Shown: piece by piece, positions 23,012 through 31,858 of the stretch | How the letters are laid out: each line of letters starts with the position of its first letter | How positions within the stretch are numbered: position 1 is the stretch's first letter | Origin: Chloroflexota bacterium | GTDB lineage: Bacteria > Chloroflexota > Dormibacteria > Dormibacterales > Dormibacteraceae | DNA: 40,510 bases | Assembly: GCA_005880175.1 (NCBI GenBank) | Contig: VBJR01000222.1 | Location: forward strand, 14,383-54,892 | Reading direction: 5' to 3' | Made by a program: the position numbers and the translations under genes | Notes under the pieces: generated by a model | Seen by the model: only the letters and a program-made list of their open reading frames with translations | Databases searched by the model: none | Told to the model about the DNA's origin: nothing

Positions 23012-23896
23012 TTACCGCTGCCCGTTCTCGAATGAACTCGTCAAAAAGGATGAGTAGACCTGGACGCCCCAGCGCCCCTGCAGGTGCGTCACGATCACGA
23101 GCGCGGGATCGCACGAGATCAGGGCGCCGCCGGGCGCGTAGCGAGCGATCTCCGTCTCGAGCGTGACCTTGTGGGCCGACCGCTCGCGCACCCGCACCGG
23201 CCCCAGGGCGCTGCGGCAGCCGAGGCACGCGACCGCTCGCGCGGACGCGTCACGGCGCAGCGCCGTCCCGCTGCGGCGCACGAGCAGCCGGGCGCCGTCG
23301 AGCTCGACGAACGGGAAGTGGACCAGGCGGCGCTCGGCGGCCGGGTCGTCGCCATCGCGCGCACCCACCCAGCGCCGGAGCACGTAGGACGCGGTCTCCA
23401 CGGCGTGGCTGTCGTCGGGCCCGCCGACGCCGATCGGCCGCAGCGTGACCGAGTTGAGCTGGATCCCCCAGCGCCCGTCCCGCAGCGTCACCAGGTAGAC
23501 GGCCTCCCCGTCGGCGTAGCGCTTGCCATCGGCGGCGTGCCGGCCGAACGCGACGACGCAGTGGACCTTGTCCGGCGACGCCTGCAGCACGTCGAGCCGG
23601 TCGAGGCCGCTCCGGTGCCAGCCCTCGACGGACGCCAGCGCCCGGAAGTCCGGACTGCGGAGCAGCTCCGGCTCGCTCTCGCGGATCGAGAGGCGAGCGC
23701 CGGGCAGGCTGATGTGCGGGAGGTGGAGCGCCGCCCGCAGTCCGCGCGAGTCGGCGCGGTTCCAGGCCGCGTAGCGCGAGCGCACCAGCCGCTCCGCCTC
23801 GGAGACCGCGTCCTCGTGGCCGTGCCAGGCCGTCACGACCGTCGATTCCGCCCCTTCCGACGGAACACGCCCCTCCCCCCATCGGTGCACCAGCAT
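23012..23896 (-). CDS. Tandem NTF2/SnoaL-like domain protein
   Basis: 294 residues from ATG 23896, which has GAGGG five bases upstream. Two NTF2-like units are seen. The first (about 30-140) has SEAERLVRSRYAAWNRADSRGLRAALHLPHI, SVEGWHRSGLDRLDVLQASPDKVHCVVAFGRH and YLVTLRDGRWGIQLNSV. The second (about 155-290) ends with IVTHLQGRWGVQVYSSF. Such cone-fold domains bind small hydrophobic ligands or catalyse simple isomerisations. No catalytic residues can be assigned. An in-frame ATG at 23971 is possible but lies in sequence overlapping the HTH fragment. Confidence 0.65.
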   Translation of the reverse strand: MLVHRWGEGRVPSEGAESTVVTAWHGHEDAVSEAERLVRSRYAAWNRADSRGLRAALHLPHISLPGARLSIRESEPELLRSPDFRALASVEGWHRSGLDRLDVLQASPDKVHCVVAFGRHAADGKRYADGEAVYLVTLRDGRWGIQLNSVTLRPIGVGGPDDSHAVETASYVLRRWVGARDGDDPAAERRLVHFPFVELDGARLLVRRSGTALRRDASARAVACLGCRSALGPVRVRERSAHKVTLETEIARYAPGGALISCDPALVIVTHLQGRWGVQVYSSFLTSSFENGQR

Positions 23897-23971
23897 GATG
23901 TCCCTCAGGCCGGAGGGATCCCCTCGGCCTACACGCCACAGCCACCGGCAACCACGCGGAAGTAGCTCCAT

Positions 23972-24230
23972 AGTACGTGCGCACGGGCGCCCGCGGCGGC
24001 GGTCGTCCGGCCTGCTCCTCGACCCGCGAGGGAACGCCGGCGAGGTCGTCCACCGCGACGCGCAGCTCCCTGGCCAGGGCCACGGCGTCGGACAGGCGTG
24101 GATCGACCCCGCCCCCCTCCATGTCGATGAGCCAGCGCTCGGAACGACCAATCAGGTGGGCCAGGCGCGCCTGGGTCAGGCCGCGCCGCAGCCGGTAGGT
24201 GCGGACCCGCTCTCCGATCGTCGTGCTCAT
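23972..24230 (-). pseudogene. XRE-type HTH regulator, N-terminal fragment
   Basis: From ATG 24230 (GAGGAG 9 nt upstream) about 85 residues read as a Cro/CI-type helix-turn-helix: MSTTIGERVRTYRLRRGLTQARLAHLIGR continuing SERWLIDMEGG and SDAVALARELRVAVDDLAG. Relatives of this type carry a long TPR-like C-terminus, but here family likeness ends near the start of the NTF2-like gene. The frame stays open to 23250 only as a GC-rich shadow. It is either truncated or joined across a deletion; the 3' limit given is approximate. Confidence 0.55.
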
Positions 24231-24309
24231 GGCAGGTGACTCCTCGTCACCCATCCTGGGACACGGAGGCGGACACGGCGCGGACAATGCGCGGCGCGCC
24301 GGGAGCCGT

Positions 24310-25316
24310 CTAGGGCGAGGGCGCCTCGCCGGCGAAGTGGCAGGCGGCCAGGTGGCCCTGCGGCTTCAGCTCCAGCGGCGGTTCGAGCTCGGCGCACACG
24401 TCCTGCGCGATCGGGCACCGGGTGCGGAACCGGCACCCGGAGGGCGGGTCGATCGGGCTCGGGACGTCGCCCTTGAGCACGATGCGCTCCCGCTTCCGGC
24501 CCGGCTTGGGCACGGGGATGGCCGAGAGCAGGGCGACCGTGTAGGGGTGCAGCGGCCGCCGGTACAGGTCCGCGGCCGGCGCCAGCTCCACGACCTTGCC
24601 CAGGTACATGACGGCGATCCGGTCCGAGATGTAGCCGACCACCGCCAGGTTGTGGGCGACGAAGAGGTACGTCAGGTGGAACTCGCGCTTCAGCTCGACC
24701 AGCAGGTTGAGCACCTGCGACTGGATCGATACGTCCAGGGCTGAGACCGGCTCGTCCGCGACGACCAGCTTGGGCTGGAGGACGAGGGCGCGGGCGATGC
24801 CGATGCGCTGGCGCTGGCCGCCAGAGAACTCGTGCGGGTAGCGGCCGGCCGCCTCGGGCCGCAGGCCGACCCGGTCCAGGATCTCGCGGATGCGGGTGTC
24901 GCGCTCGCGGCCCGAGCCCAGGTGGTGGGTGGCGAGTCCCTCGCCGACGATCTGGCGGACGGTCATCCGCGGGTCGAGGGAGCCGACCGGGTCCTGGAAG
25001 ATGATCTGCATGTCCCGGCGCAGGGCCTTCAGGCCGGCGCCGCCCAGGGAGAGGACGTCGCGGCCCTCGAACCGGACCTCGCCCGCCGTGGCCGGGATGA
25101 GGCGTAAGAGCGTGCGGCCGAGGGTGGACTTGCCGCAGCCGGACTCGCCGACGAGGCCGAGCGTCTCGCCGGGCATCACGGACAGGTCCACGCCGTCGAC
25201 GGCCCGGACGTGGCCGACGGTGCGCTGGAGGACGCCGCGCCGGATCGGGAAGTACGTGCGGAGGCCGCTGGCCTCCAGGATCGGCGCGCCGGGCAGCTGC
25301 TCGGCCACGGCGGCGC

Positions 25317-25320
<4 letters not shown>
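24310..25320 (-). CDS. Oligo/dipeptide ABC transporter ATPase, DppF/OppF type
   Basis: 336 residues with Walker [10 protein letters not shown] (58-66), the Q-loop [11 protein letters not shown], the ABC signature [15 protein letters not shown], Walker [13 protein letters not shown] and the switch AHNL. The C-terminal oligopeptide-transporter extension with a cysteine cluster ([15 protein letters not shown]) is present; in relatives these cysteines can bind an iron-sulfur cluster. It energises peptide or nickel import as partner of the DppD-like subunit, to which it is joined by a GTGA overlap (GTG 25320). No permease or binding-protein gene is in the window. Confidence 0.93.
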
Positions 25321-26318
<998 letters not shown>

Positions 26319-26328
26319 CTCCCAGGCG

Positions 26329-26334
26329 AGGTTA
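26329..26334 (-). promoter_or_regulatory. -10-like TAACCT before the dppDF pair
   Basis: TAACCT on the minus strand ends 10 nt before ATG 26318, with GGGAG immediately before the ATG. It is a weak match to the other boxes. The 26335-26567 stretch upstream holds no gene I can support. Confidence 0.35.
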
Positions 26335-26567
26335 ACAGGCTCGGGTGCGTGACGGAGCGCGCACGGTGGAATGCCGGCCGGTAGGCTCGGGGTAGCCGTG
26401 TCTGGAGGCCCTCTGAGTGCCCTTACAATGAGGACGCTCGAGCGGCCAGTGGCGACGCGGCGTTGTTGCCTCTGGGCGAATCGGGGCGTCAATGCCGTCG
26501 GCAGTAGCCGCCGGAAGTCGCCCGGGGTTGACCGATCGGATGACGGGACCCCCGGGCGGCGGTGTTT

Positions 26568-27183
26568 CTAGGGATCGACGTCCAGGATCTCCGGCCGCGA
26601 GTCGCCGAGGTGGTCGACGTATCGGTCGACGCCATCGGCGAACGCGCTCCCGACGGCGCCCGCGATGGCATCGGGCAGCCAGAGGAACGGGTTCAGCGGT
26701 GAGTCGAAGCAGTAGCCGAGCGACGCATCGGCATGCCCTGACCTCTGAGCGTGGTAGATGGTCCTTCGATCCTCGGCGTCCCCATGACGGCCTCGCGTCT
26801 CGATGACCAGCGTGCCCACTCGCTGGTCACGCAGAGCCCAGAGAAGGCCCTTTTAGGGCCTGGACGCGCCCACGTTGAGACCACCTCGGGTGATCGGCGC
26901 AGTAGCACGCCGCGAACGTGCGCAACGAGAGCGCGCGAATGGTGCTGACCATTCGCATCCGGATCTCCTCACGCTCGAGGCGCCAGTGGAACCGCCTCGC
27001 CCGCCCGGGAGGGACTTGGCGAAGTGCGTCGAGCGCCCCCTCGCGGTCGCCCGGAGCGACGAGTGCGGCGGCGACGACGTACAGGCGATCACGCGATCTG
27101 GCCGACTCGTCTGCATAGGCGGTCCGGTCGCCGCCTGCCGGCGTGTGCCCCGCGCCCGTTGCCTCTTCGTTCGGTGACCGCAT
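26568..27183 (-). pseudogene. DUF3800-family protein with single-base frameshift
   Basis: From ATG 27183 the frame has the DUF3800 opening (TAYADESARSRDRLYVVAAALV) and continues to VQALKG near 26855, then stops early. In the neighbouring frame the protein continues as GLLWALRDQRVGTLVIETRG and ends PFLWLPDAIAGAVGSAFADG, the expected C-terminal motif with its conserved Asp. The frames join exactly if one base is removed from the A4 run at 26851-26854 (TTTT on the plus strand). The 616-nt span equals 205 codons plus one base. DUF3800 proteins are predicted RNase H-fold nucleases, often in variable genome regions. It may be a sequencing error or a decaying gene. Confidence 0.7.
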
Positions 27184-27258
27184 GGGGAAGTCGGCCGATG
27201 ATACGGTCCGGAATCCGCCGTCACCGGCGATCTGACCGGGTCGTCGCGGGCGTGTGCG

Positions 27259-27264
27259 TAGCCT
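27259..27264 (+). promoter_or_regulatory. -10 box TAGCCT, leaderless-type
   Basis: TAGCCT lies 7 nt before GTG 27272 of the SDR gene. It supports GTG 27272 over the in-frame GTG at 27254. Confidence 0.45.
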
Positions 27265-27271
27265 TGCAGGC

Positions 27272-28018
27272 GTGAGTCGCACCGTCGTCGTTTCCGGGGG
27301 CGGCACCGGGATGGGGCTGGCCATCGCGCGTACGTTTGCCGCCGCCAGCGACCGCGTCGCCATCCTGGGCCGGCGGGCCGACGTCCTGCGCGCCGCCGCC
27401 GAGCGGCTCCGCGCCGAGACCGGTGCCACCATCGCCTGCTTCCCCGCCGACCTGGCCCGGCCCGAGGAGGTCGAGCGGGCCCGCGACGGCATCCGCCGTG
27501 AGCTCGGCGATCAGGTCGACGTCCTGGTGAACAACGCGGGCGGCGTGCGCGGGGCGGAGGGGGACGGGCTCGCCGCGGTCGCCGCCGCCTGGCAGGCCAA
27601 CTACGAGGCCAACGTCCTGACCGCCGTGCTGCTCACCGAGGCGCTACTGCCCAGACTGGCAGCGCCGGGCGGCCGGGTCGTGACGATGAGCTCGATCGCG
27701 GCCCTGCGCGGCGGCGGGGACGCGTACTCCGGCGCCAAGGCGGCCCTCCTCGGCTGGAGCTACTCCCTGGCGGCGGACCTCGGCCCCCGGGGCATCACCG
27801 TCAACGTGGTCGCGCCCGGGTACGTCGAGGACACCGAGTTCTTCGGCGACCGGATGACGGAGCAGCGCCGGGCCCGCCTCATCGGCCAGACGCTGGTCGG
27901 CCGGCCCGGGCGACCCGAGGACGTCGCCGCGGCGGTCGCCTACCTGGCGTCGCCGGAGGCGGCGCACGTGACCGGCCAGGTCCTCCAGGTCAACGGGGGC
28001 GCGCTGCTCGGCCGTTGA
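27272..28018 (+). CDS. Short-chain dehydrogenase/reductase (FabG-like)
   Basis: 248 residues, full SDR length. Nucleotide-binding SGGGTGMG is near 8-15, NNAG follows VDVLVNN, the catalytic Ser is in TMSSIAAL, and YSGAKAALLGW carries the Y-x3-K. The C-terminus GQVLQVNGGALLGR is typical of classical SDRs, and PGYVEDTEFF forms the substrate lid. It uses NAD(P)(H) to interconvert a hydroxyl and a keto group in the cytoplasm. It stands alone, between the broken DUF3800 gene on the other strand and the VapBC-type pair, so context gives no substrate hint. Confidence 0.9.
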   Translation: MSRTVVVSGGGTGMGLAIARTFAAASDRVAILGRRADVLRAAAERLRAETGATIACFPADLARPEEVERARDGIRRELGDQVDVLVNNAGGVRGAEGDGLAAVAAAWQANYEANVLTAVLLTEALLPRLAAPGGRVVTMSSIAALRGGGDAYSGAKAALLGWSYSLAADLGPRGITVNVVAPGYVEDTEFFGDRMTEQRRARLIGQTLVGRPGRPEDVAAAVAYLASPEAAHVTGQVLQVNGGALLGR

Positions 28019-28028
28019 CCCGGTTGTG

Positions 28029-28034
28029 TATGAT
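28029..28034 (+). promoter_or_regulatory. -10 box TATGAT, leaderless-type, antitoxin promoter
   Basis: TATGAT lies 6 nt before ATG 28041 and starts 11 bases after the SDR stop. The surrounding alternating TGTG sequence may be part of an operator for the antitoxin. Confidence 0.6.
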
Positions 28035-28040
28035 GTGTGC

Positions 28041-28307
28041 ATGATCACCGAGCGCGTCCAGATCCTTCTCACGCCTGAGCAACGGCGGCGGCTGGAGGAC
28101 GAAGCGCGGCGGCAGTCGCGGTCGGTGGCGAGTCTCGTGCGTGAGGCCATTGACGCACGGTTCGGAACCGTGAGCAGGCAGGATCGCCTGGCCGCGGTGG
28201 AGGCCATCGCAACGATGAGCGGCGGTCGCTACCTGACGCCTGAGCAGATCAATCGCGCGGTCGAGGAGGAGCGGGAATCCGTCCCGCTGGACGGCCCACA
28301 ACCGTGA
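28041..28307 (+). CDS. VapB-type antitoxin (ribbon-helix-helix)
   Basis: 88 residues. The N-terminus (MITERVQILLTPEQRRRLEDEARRQ) continuing to VASLVREAIDARF is a MetJ/Arc/CopG ribbon-helix-helix DNA-binding domain. The C-terminal tail (YLTPEQINRAVEEERE) is the likely toxin-binding region. It overlaps the PIN toxin by GTGA, the usual VapBC arrangement, and should repress its own promoter and neutralise the toxin. ATG 28041 follows a TATGAT box at leaderless distance, excluding the upstream in-frame start. Confidence 0.85.
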   Translation: MITERVQILLTPEQRRRLEDEARRQSRSVASLVREAIDARFGTVSRQDRLAAVEAIATMSGGRYLTPEQINRAVEEERESVPLDGPQP

Positions 28308-28729
28308 AGTTCTTCGTCGACGCCAACGTCGTCGTCTACAGCGCGGTGAACTGTCCCTATCAGCAAGCCTGCCTCGAGATCCTGCGCGCGGTCGCCGGCG
28401 GCAAAGCGGAGGGCCACACTTCGACCGCAGCCCTCGAAGAGGTGTGGCACCTCGAGCTGTCTGGTAAGGCCGGCCAGGTCACCGGCCTGACCCGGCGGGC
28501 GCACGCGATCTTCTCTCCGCTCCTCCCGGTCACGGACGAGGCGTTTCAGCTCGCACTGTCCCTTCGGGGGACCAACGTCGGCACCAACGATCGCCTGCAC
28601 GCCGGGACCTGTGCGGCGAACGGGATCGACGCGATCTGCACGGCAGACGCCGGCTTCGACACGGTTGCCGGCCTGAGACGAGTCGATCCCCTCGATCAGC
28701 AGGCGGTCGCCCGACTGCTCGGTCTCTGA
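28304..28729 (+). CDS. VapC-type PIN-domain toxin
   Basis: 141 residues of PIN fold. The acidic metal-binding residues are visible: D6 in FVDANVVVY, E in ALEEVWH (about residue 46), D in GTNDRLHAG (about 98) and D in CTADAGFD (about 116). PIN toxins of this kind cut tRNA or rRNA at specific sites and block translation when the antitoxin is degraded. GTG 28304 overlaps the antitoxin stop. The active site is complete, so the module looks functional. It may have arrived by transfer, though base composition does not clearly differ. Confidence 0.88.
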   Translation: MKFFVDANVVVYSAVNCPYQQACLEILRAVAGGKAEGHTSTAALEEVWHLELSGKAGQVTGLTRRAHAIFSPLLPVTDEAFQLALSLRGTNVGTNDRLHAGTCAANGIDAICTADAGFDTVAGLRRVDPLDQQAVARLLGL

Positions 28730-28733
28730 GAGG

Positions 28734-29855
28734 TCAGCCCAGCAGGCGGCGGCACGCCCGGGCCGCGGCGGCGCGCAGCACCTCCGGCGCCCTTGCCTCG
28801 GCGTCGGCCACCGCGGCCGCGTCGCCGTCCGGGACCAGCGCCTCGACGAACGCGACTCCCTCGGCCAGCACCGCCTCCCAGCCCGGGCCCTGGCTGCCCG
28901 CGATCAGGACCGCCGGCACGCCCGCGGCCCTCGCCCGCCGCGCCACCTCGACCGGGCCCTTGCCGTACGCCGTCTGCGCGTCCACGCGGCCCTCGCCGGT
29001 GAGCACGGCGAATGCGCCCGGCAGTGCCGCGTCCAGCCCGGATGCCTCGACCACGAGGGGGGCGCCCCGGGTCAGCCGGGCGCCCAGGAACCGCACCAGG
29101 CCGGCGCCCGCGCCGCCCGCCGCGCCCGCGCCCGGCAGGTCTGCGATGCCGTCGCCCGCCACCTCGCCGAAGCGGGCCAGGGCGGCGTCGAGCTCGGCGA
29201 TCATCTCCGGGGTGGCGCCCTTCTGGGGGCCGTACACGGCGCTGGCGCCCTCCGGGCCCGTCAGGGGGTTCGTCACGTCCACCGCGACCTGCACCTCGAC
29301 ATCGGCCCAGGCCGGGTCCACGCCCGTCGCCTCGATCCGGGCCAGCCGGGCGAGCGCGCTGCCGCCGGGGGGCAGCTCGCGGCCGGCGTCGTCGAGCAGG
29401 CGGTAGCCGAGCGCCTGGCCCAGGCCGGCCCCCGCGTCGTTGGTCGCCGACCCGCCGATCCCGGCGATGATCCGGCGAACGCCACGCCGGCGCGCCGCCT
29501 CCAGCAGCTCCCCGAAGCCGTACGTCGAGGTGACGCGGGGATCGCGGCGCTCGGGCGCCAGGAGCGGCAGCCCGCTCGCCGCGGCCAGCTCGACCACCGC
29601 CGTCCGGCCGCCGTCGATCACCCCGAAGGTGGCGTCGACCGGGTCGCCCAGCGGACCGCGGACGCGCACGGTGACCAGCTCGCCGCCCCGGGCCGCGACG
29701 AGCGCCTCGACCGTGCCCTCGCCGCCGTCCGCCACGGGCAGCTCGACCACCTCCGCGTCGGCGAGCACGTCCCGCACCCCGCACGCCATGGCCGCCGCGG
29801 CCGCCGGCGCGCCCAGCGAGCCCTTGTAGGGGTTGGGCGCGGCGACGACTCTCAA
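28734..29855 (-). CDS. glxK: Glycerate 2-kinase (GlxK/GarK family)
   Basis: 373 residues, near the family norm of about 380. The start APNPYKGSLGAPAAAAAMACG matches the usual PDSFKGS opening, VADGGEGTVEAL and GIGGSATNDAGAG are hallmark motifs, and the later blocks VTNPLTGPEGAS, GPQKGATPE and GRVDAQTAYGKGP are complete. It phosphorylates D-glycerate with ATP. TTG 29855 overlaps the upstream aminotransferase stop as TTGA and is the only start fitting the family N-terminus. A link between glycerate and branched-chain amino acids is not obvious. Confidence 0.92.
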   Translation of the reverse strand: MRVVAAPNPYKGSLGAPAAAAAMACGVRDVLADAEVVELPVADGGEGTVEALVAARGGELVTVRVRGPLGDPVDATFGVIDGGRTAVVELAAASGLPLLAPERRDPRVTSTYGFGELLEAARRRGVRRIIAGIGGSATNDAGAGLGQALGYRLLDDAGRELPPGGSALARLARIEATGVDPAWADVEVQVAVDVTNPLTGPEGASAVYGPQKGATPEMIAELDAALARFGEVAGDGIADLPGAGAAGGAGAGLVRFLGARLTRGAPLVVEASGLDAALPGAFAVLTGEGRVDAQTAYGKGPVEVARRARAAGVPAVLIAGSQGPGWEAVLAEGVAFVEALVPDGDAAAVADAEARAPEVLRAAAARACRRLLG

Positions 29856-30817
29856 TAGATCGGGAGCGACCAGTCCGCGTACTTCGGGTTGTCGCCCCGC
29901 ACGGCGCCGAAGTACAGCTGCTGGAGCTCGTGCGTGAACTCCCCGACCTTGCCGTCGCCGACGGGCCGGTGGTCCACCGCGATCACGGGCGACACCTGGG
30001 CGCCGGTCCCGCACAGGAACAGCTCGTCGCCGGTGTACAGCTCGGTCCGGTCGATGCTCCGCTCGACGACCGGCAGGTCGAGCTCGTCCCGGATGAGGCC
30101 GATGATCAGCTTGCGCGTGACCCCCTCCAGGATGTCGTCGGTGACCGGCGGCGTGGTGAACACCCCGTCCTTGAGCAGGAACACGTTCTCGGCCGAGCCC
30201 TCGGAGACGTGGCCGGACTCGGTCAGCACGATCGCCTCGTCGAAGCCGTTCTCCAGAGCCTCCGACTTGGCGAGCGCCGAGTTGATGTACGAGCCGGTCA
30301 CCTTCGCCCGGGCCGGCACGGCGCAGTCCGGGAGGCGGCGCCAGCTCGACACGCCGCAGCGGATGCCGTTGTCGATCTCCACGTAGTTGCCCATCGCGGA
30401 CGTGTAGATCAGGAAGCTGTCGGCCAGGCCGTGCAGCGACACGCCGATCTGCTCGACGGACTTGAACACCAGCGGGCGCACGTACGCGTCGGTCCGGTAC
30501 TCGTTCCTCCGCAGCAGCTCCACGGTGATGTCCATCAGCTCGGTCACGTCGTAGGGCAGCTCCATCCGCAGGATGCGGGCGGAACGGTGGAGGCGCCGGT
30601 AGTGCTCGGGTCCCTGGAGCAGGTACAGCTGCTCCCGGTCGCCGTTCCAGTACGCCCTGATGCCCTCGAAGCAGCCCGTGCCGTAGTGCAGCGCGTGCGT
30701 CATCACGCCGATGTGGACGTCGTGGTAGCGCGCGAACTCCCCCTCGAAGAAGACCCAGCTGTTGGGGTGCTCGGGGCGCTGTCTCACCCTCAGCTTGTAG
30801 TCGGTTTGGACGCTCAT
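29852..30817 (-). CDS. ilvE: Branched-chain amino acid aminotransferase
   Basis: 321 residues of fold-type IV PLP enzyme, complete. ALHYGTGCFEGIRAY is at 42-56, the PLP lysine is K172 in AKVTGSYINSALAKSEA, and the cofactor phosphate-binding loop SEGSAENVFLLKDG is followed by the distal GTGAQVSPV motif. It converts valine, leucine and isoleucine to 2-oxo acids with 2-oxoglutarate, reversibly. It is the first gene of an operon with glxK and has a TAGAAT box 9 nt before ATG 30817, with a short GCAGG in the gap. Confidence 0.95.
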   Translation of the reverse strand: MSVQTDYKLRVRQRPEHPNSWVFFEGEFARYHDVHIGVMTHALHYGTGCFEGIRAYWNGDREQLYLLQGPEHYRRLHRSARILRMELPYDVTELMDITVELLRRNEYRTDAYVRPLVFKSVEQIGVSLHGLADSFLIYTSAMGNYVEIDNGIRCGVSSWRRLPDCAVPARAKVTGSYINSALAKSEALENGFDEAIVLTESGHVSEGSAENVFLLKDGVFTTPPVTDDILEGVTRKLIIGLIRDELDLPVVERSIDRTELYTGDELFLCGTGAQVSPVIAVDHRPVGDGKVGEFTHELQQLYFGAVRGDNPKYADWSLPIY

Positions 30818-30826
30818 CCTGCCGCG

Positions 30827-30832
30827 ATTCTA
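30827..30832 (-). promoter_or_regulatory. -10 box TAGAAT before ilvE
   Basis: TAGAAT on the minus strand ends 9 nt before ATG 30817. The same hexamer at the same distance precedes pdxS. Confidence 0.6.
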
Positions 30833-30876
30833 AGGTGCGTCCTTCGGGCCGCCAGCGGCGACAGGCCCGCGTCAGC

Positions 30877-30882
30877 TATAAA
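30877..30882 (+). promoter_or_regulatory. -10-like TATAAA before the small membrane protein gene
   Basis: TATAAA (in GCTATAAATCC) lies 10 nt before ATG 30893. It diverges from the ilvE promoter about 45 bp away. Confidence 0.5.
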
Positions 30883-30892
30883 TCCTCTCTGG

Positions 30893-31273
30893 ATGGCCAC
30901 GCTGTACGACATCATCTCGGAGCTGCGGCGGGAGAACCCCACCCCGACGGCGTCCAAGACGCTCGACCTGGTCGTCGCCGAGCTGGGAGAGACCCGCGAC
31001 AACCTGCGCAGGGCGCTGGATCGCCTCGAGGCCCGGCCGGTGCCGGCGGACGGGCGGGCGGTGCTCGAGGAGCTGGCGACCCGCGCCCACGCCGAGGGCG
31101 TGGACGACGAGGAAGTCCCCCTGTCCCCGGACGAGCTGCGGGCCAGCTACGAGCCGCTGGACGGGTCGCAGATCGGCATCGCGGTGGTGATGGGCGGCAC
31201 GGGCCTGCTCGTGGCGGTACTGGCCATCGCCGCGTTCGTCGCCGGCCTGAACGGCATCTTCCACTGGTTCTGA
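30893..31273 (+). CDS. Small tail-anchored membrane protein, function unknown
   Basis: 126 residues. Residues 1-55 form charged helices (LYDIISELRRENPTPTAS, then LGETRDNLRRALDRLEARP), 56-92 are acidic, and one strongly hydrophobic segment spans about 96-122 (IGIAVVMGGTGLLVAVLAIA) before the C-terminus. This suggests a protein anchored by its tail with the N-terminal domain in the cytoplasm. I do not recognise the family. It precedes yajQ by 13 nt and is probably cotranscribed with it. Confidence 0.65.
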   Translation: MATLYDIISELRRENPTPTASKTLDLVVAELGETRDNLRRALDRLEARPVPADGRAVLEELATRAHAEGVDDEEVPLSPDELRASYEPLDGSQIGIAVVMGGTGLLVAVLAIAAFVAGLNGIFHWF

Positions 31274-31286
31274 GCCCGGTCACCTC

Positions 31287-31781
31287 ATGCCCGAGTACTC
31301 GTTCGACGTCGTCTCCCAGTACGACCCCGCCGAGCTGACCAACGCGGTCGACCAGGCCCGGCGGGAGATCGCCAACCGGTTCGACTTCAAGGGGACCGAG
31401 CCCACGATCGAGAACCGCCCCCAGACCCTGCTGATCGAGGCCTCGACCGAGGACCGCGCGCGCGCCGTGTTCCAGGTCCTGATGGAGAAGGCGGCCCGGC
31501 GCAGCCTGTCGGTGAAGCTGTTCAAGGCCGGTGAGCCGAAGACCGTCGGCAAGGGCCGCGGGCAGATCGAGGTGACGCTCAACGCCGGCATCGACGACGA
31601 CCTGGCCAAATCGCTGCAGAAGCGGGCGCGCCAGGTCTCGACCAAGGTGCAGGTGCGGATCCAGGGCGACCAGCTCCGGGTCACGTCAAAGGAGAAGGAC
31701 GCGCTGCAGGCGGTGATCAAGTCGCTCCGCGAGGACGAGTCGATCCCCGTGCCCCTGCAGTTCGTGAACTACCGGGGCTGA
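31287..31781 (+). CDS. YajQ-family nucleotide-binding protein (UPF0234)
   Basis: 164 residues. Landmarks of the family are the start YSFDVVSQYDPAELTNAVDQA, RFDFKGTEPTIE, the middle QIEVTLNAGIDDDLAKSL, QGDQLRVTSKEKDALQAVI and the C-terminal PLQFVNYRG. The fold has two ferredoxin-like halves. Members bind tRNA or nucleotides, and one from Xanthomonas binds c-di-GMP; the function in this organism is not known. It ends at a strong inverted repeat that separates it from the convergent kinase gene. Confidence 0.92.
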   Translation: MPEYSFDVVSQYDPAELTNAVDQARREIANRFDFKGTEPTIENRPQTLLIEASTEDRARAVFQVLMEKAARRSLSVKLFKAGEPKTVGKGRGQIEVTLNAGIDDDLAKSLQKRARQVSTKVQVRIQGDQLRVTSKEKDALQAVIKSLREDESIPVPLQFVNYRG

Positions 31782-31783
31782 CC

Positions 31784-31858
31784 TGAGCAGATCGCCGCAG
31801 GCCCCCCTTCCGGAACCCCCCAAAGGGGACGTTCGGGGCGCCTGCGGCGATCTGCTCA
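31784..31858. terminator. Long inverted repeat, candidate bidirectional terminator
   Basis: Perfect 19-bp arms (TGAGCAGATCGCCGCAGGC at 31784-31802 and its complement at 31840-31858) flank a 37-nt loop that can itself pair partly (CCGGAACCCCCC with GGGGACGTTCGGGG). It lies exactly between the convergent yajQ and kinase genes; the right arm contains the kinase stop codon. There is no U-run, so a factor-dependent terminator, an mRNA-stabilising hairpin or a REP-like element is equally possible. Confidence 0.6.

Noticed and set aside
26424..26429. TACAAT on the plus strand as promoter of a small gene or RNA
   Set aside because: No supported gene, RNA fold or -35 element follows within 300 bases.
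26568..28729. DUF3800 gene plus VapBC-type pair as a new defence island
   Set aside because: Only one ordinary toxin-antitoxin pair and one broken predicted nuclease, with a metabolic SDR between them; no effector, integrase or repeat supports an island.
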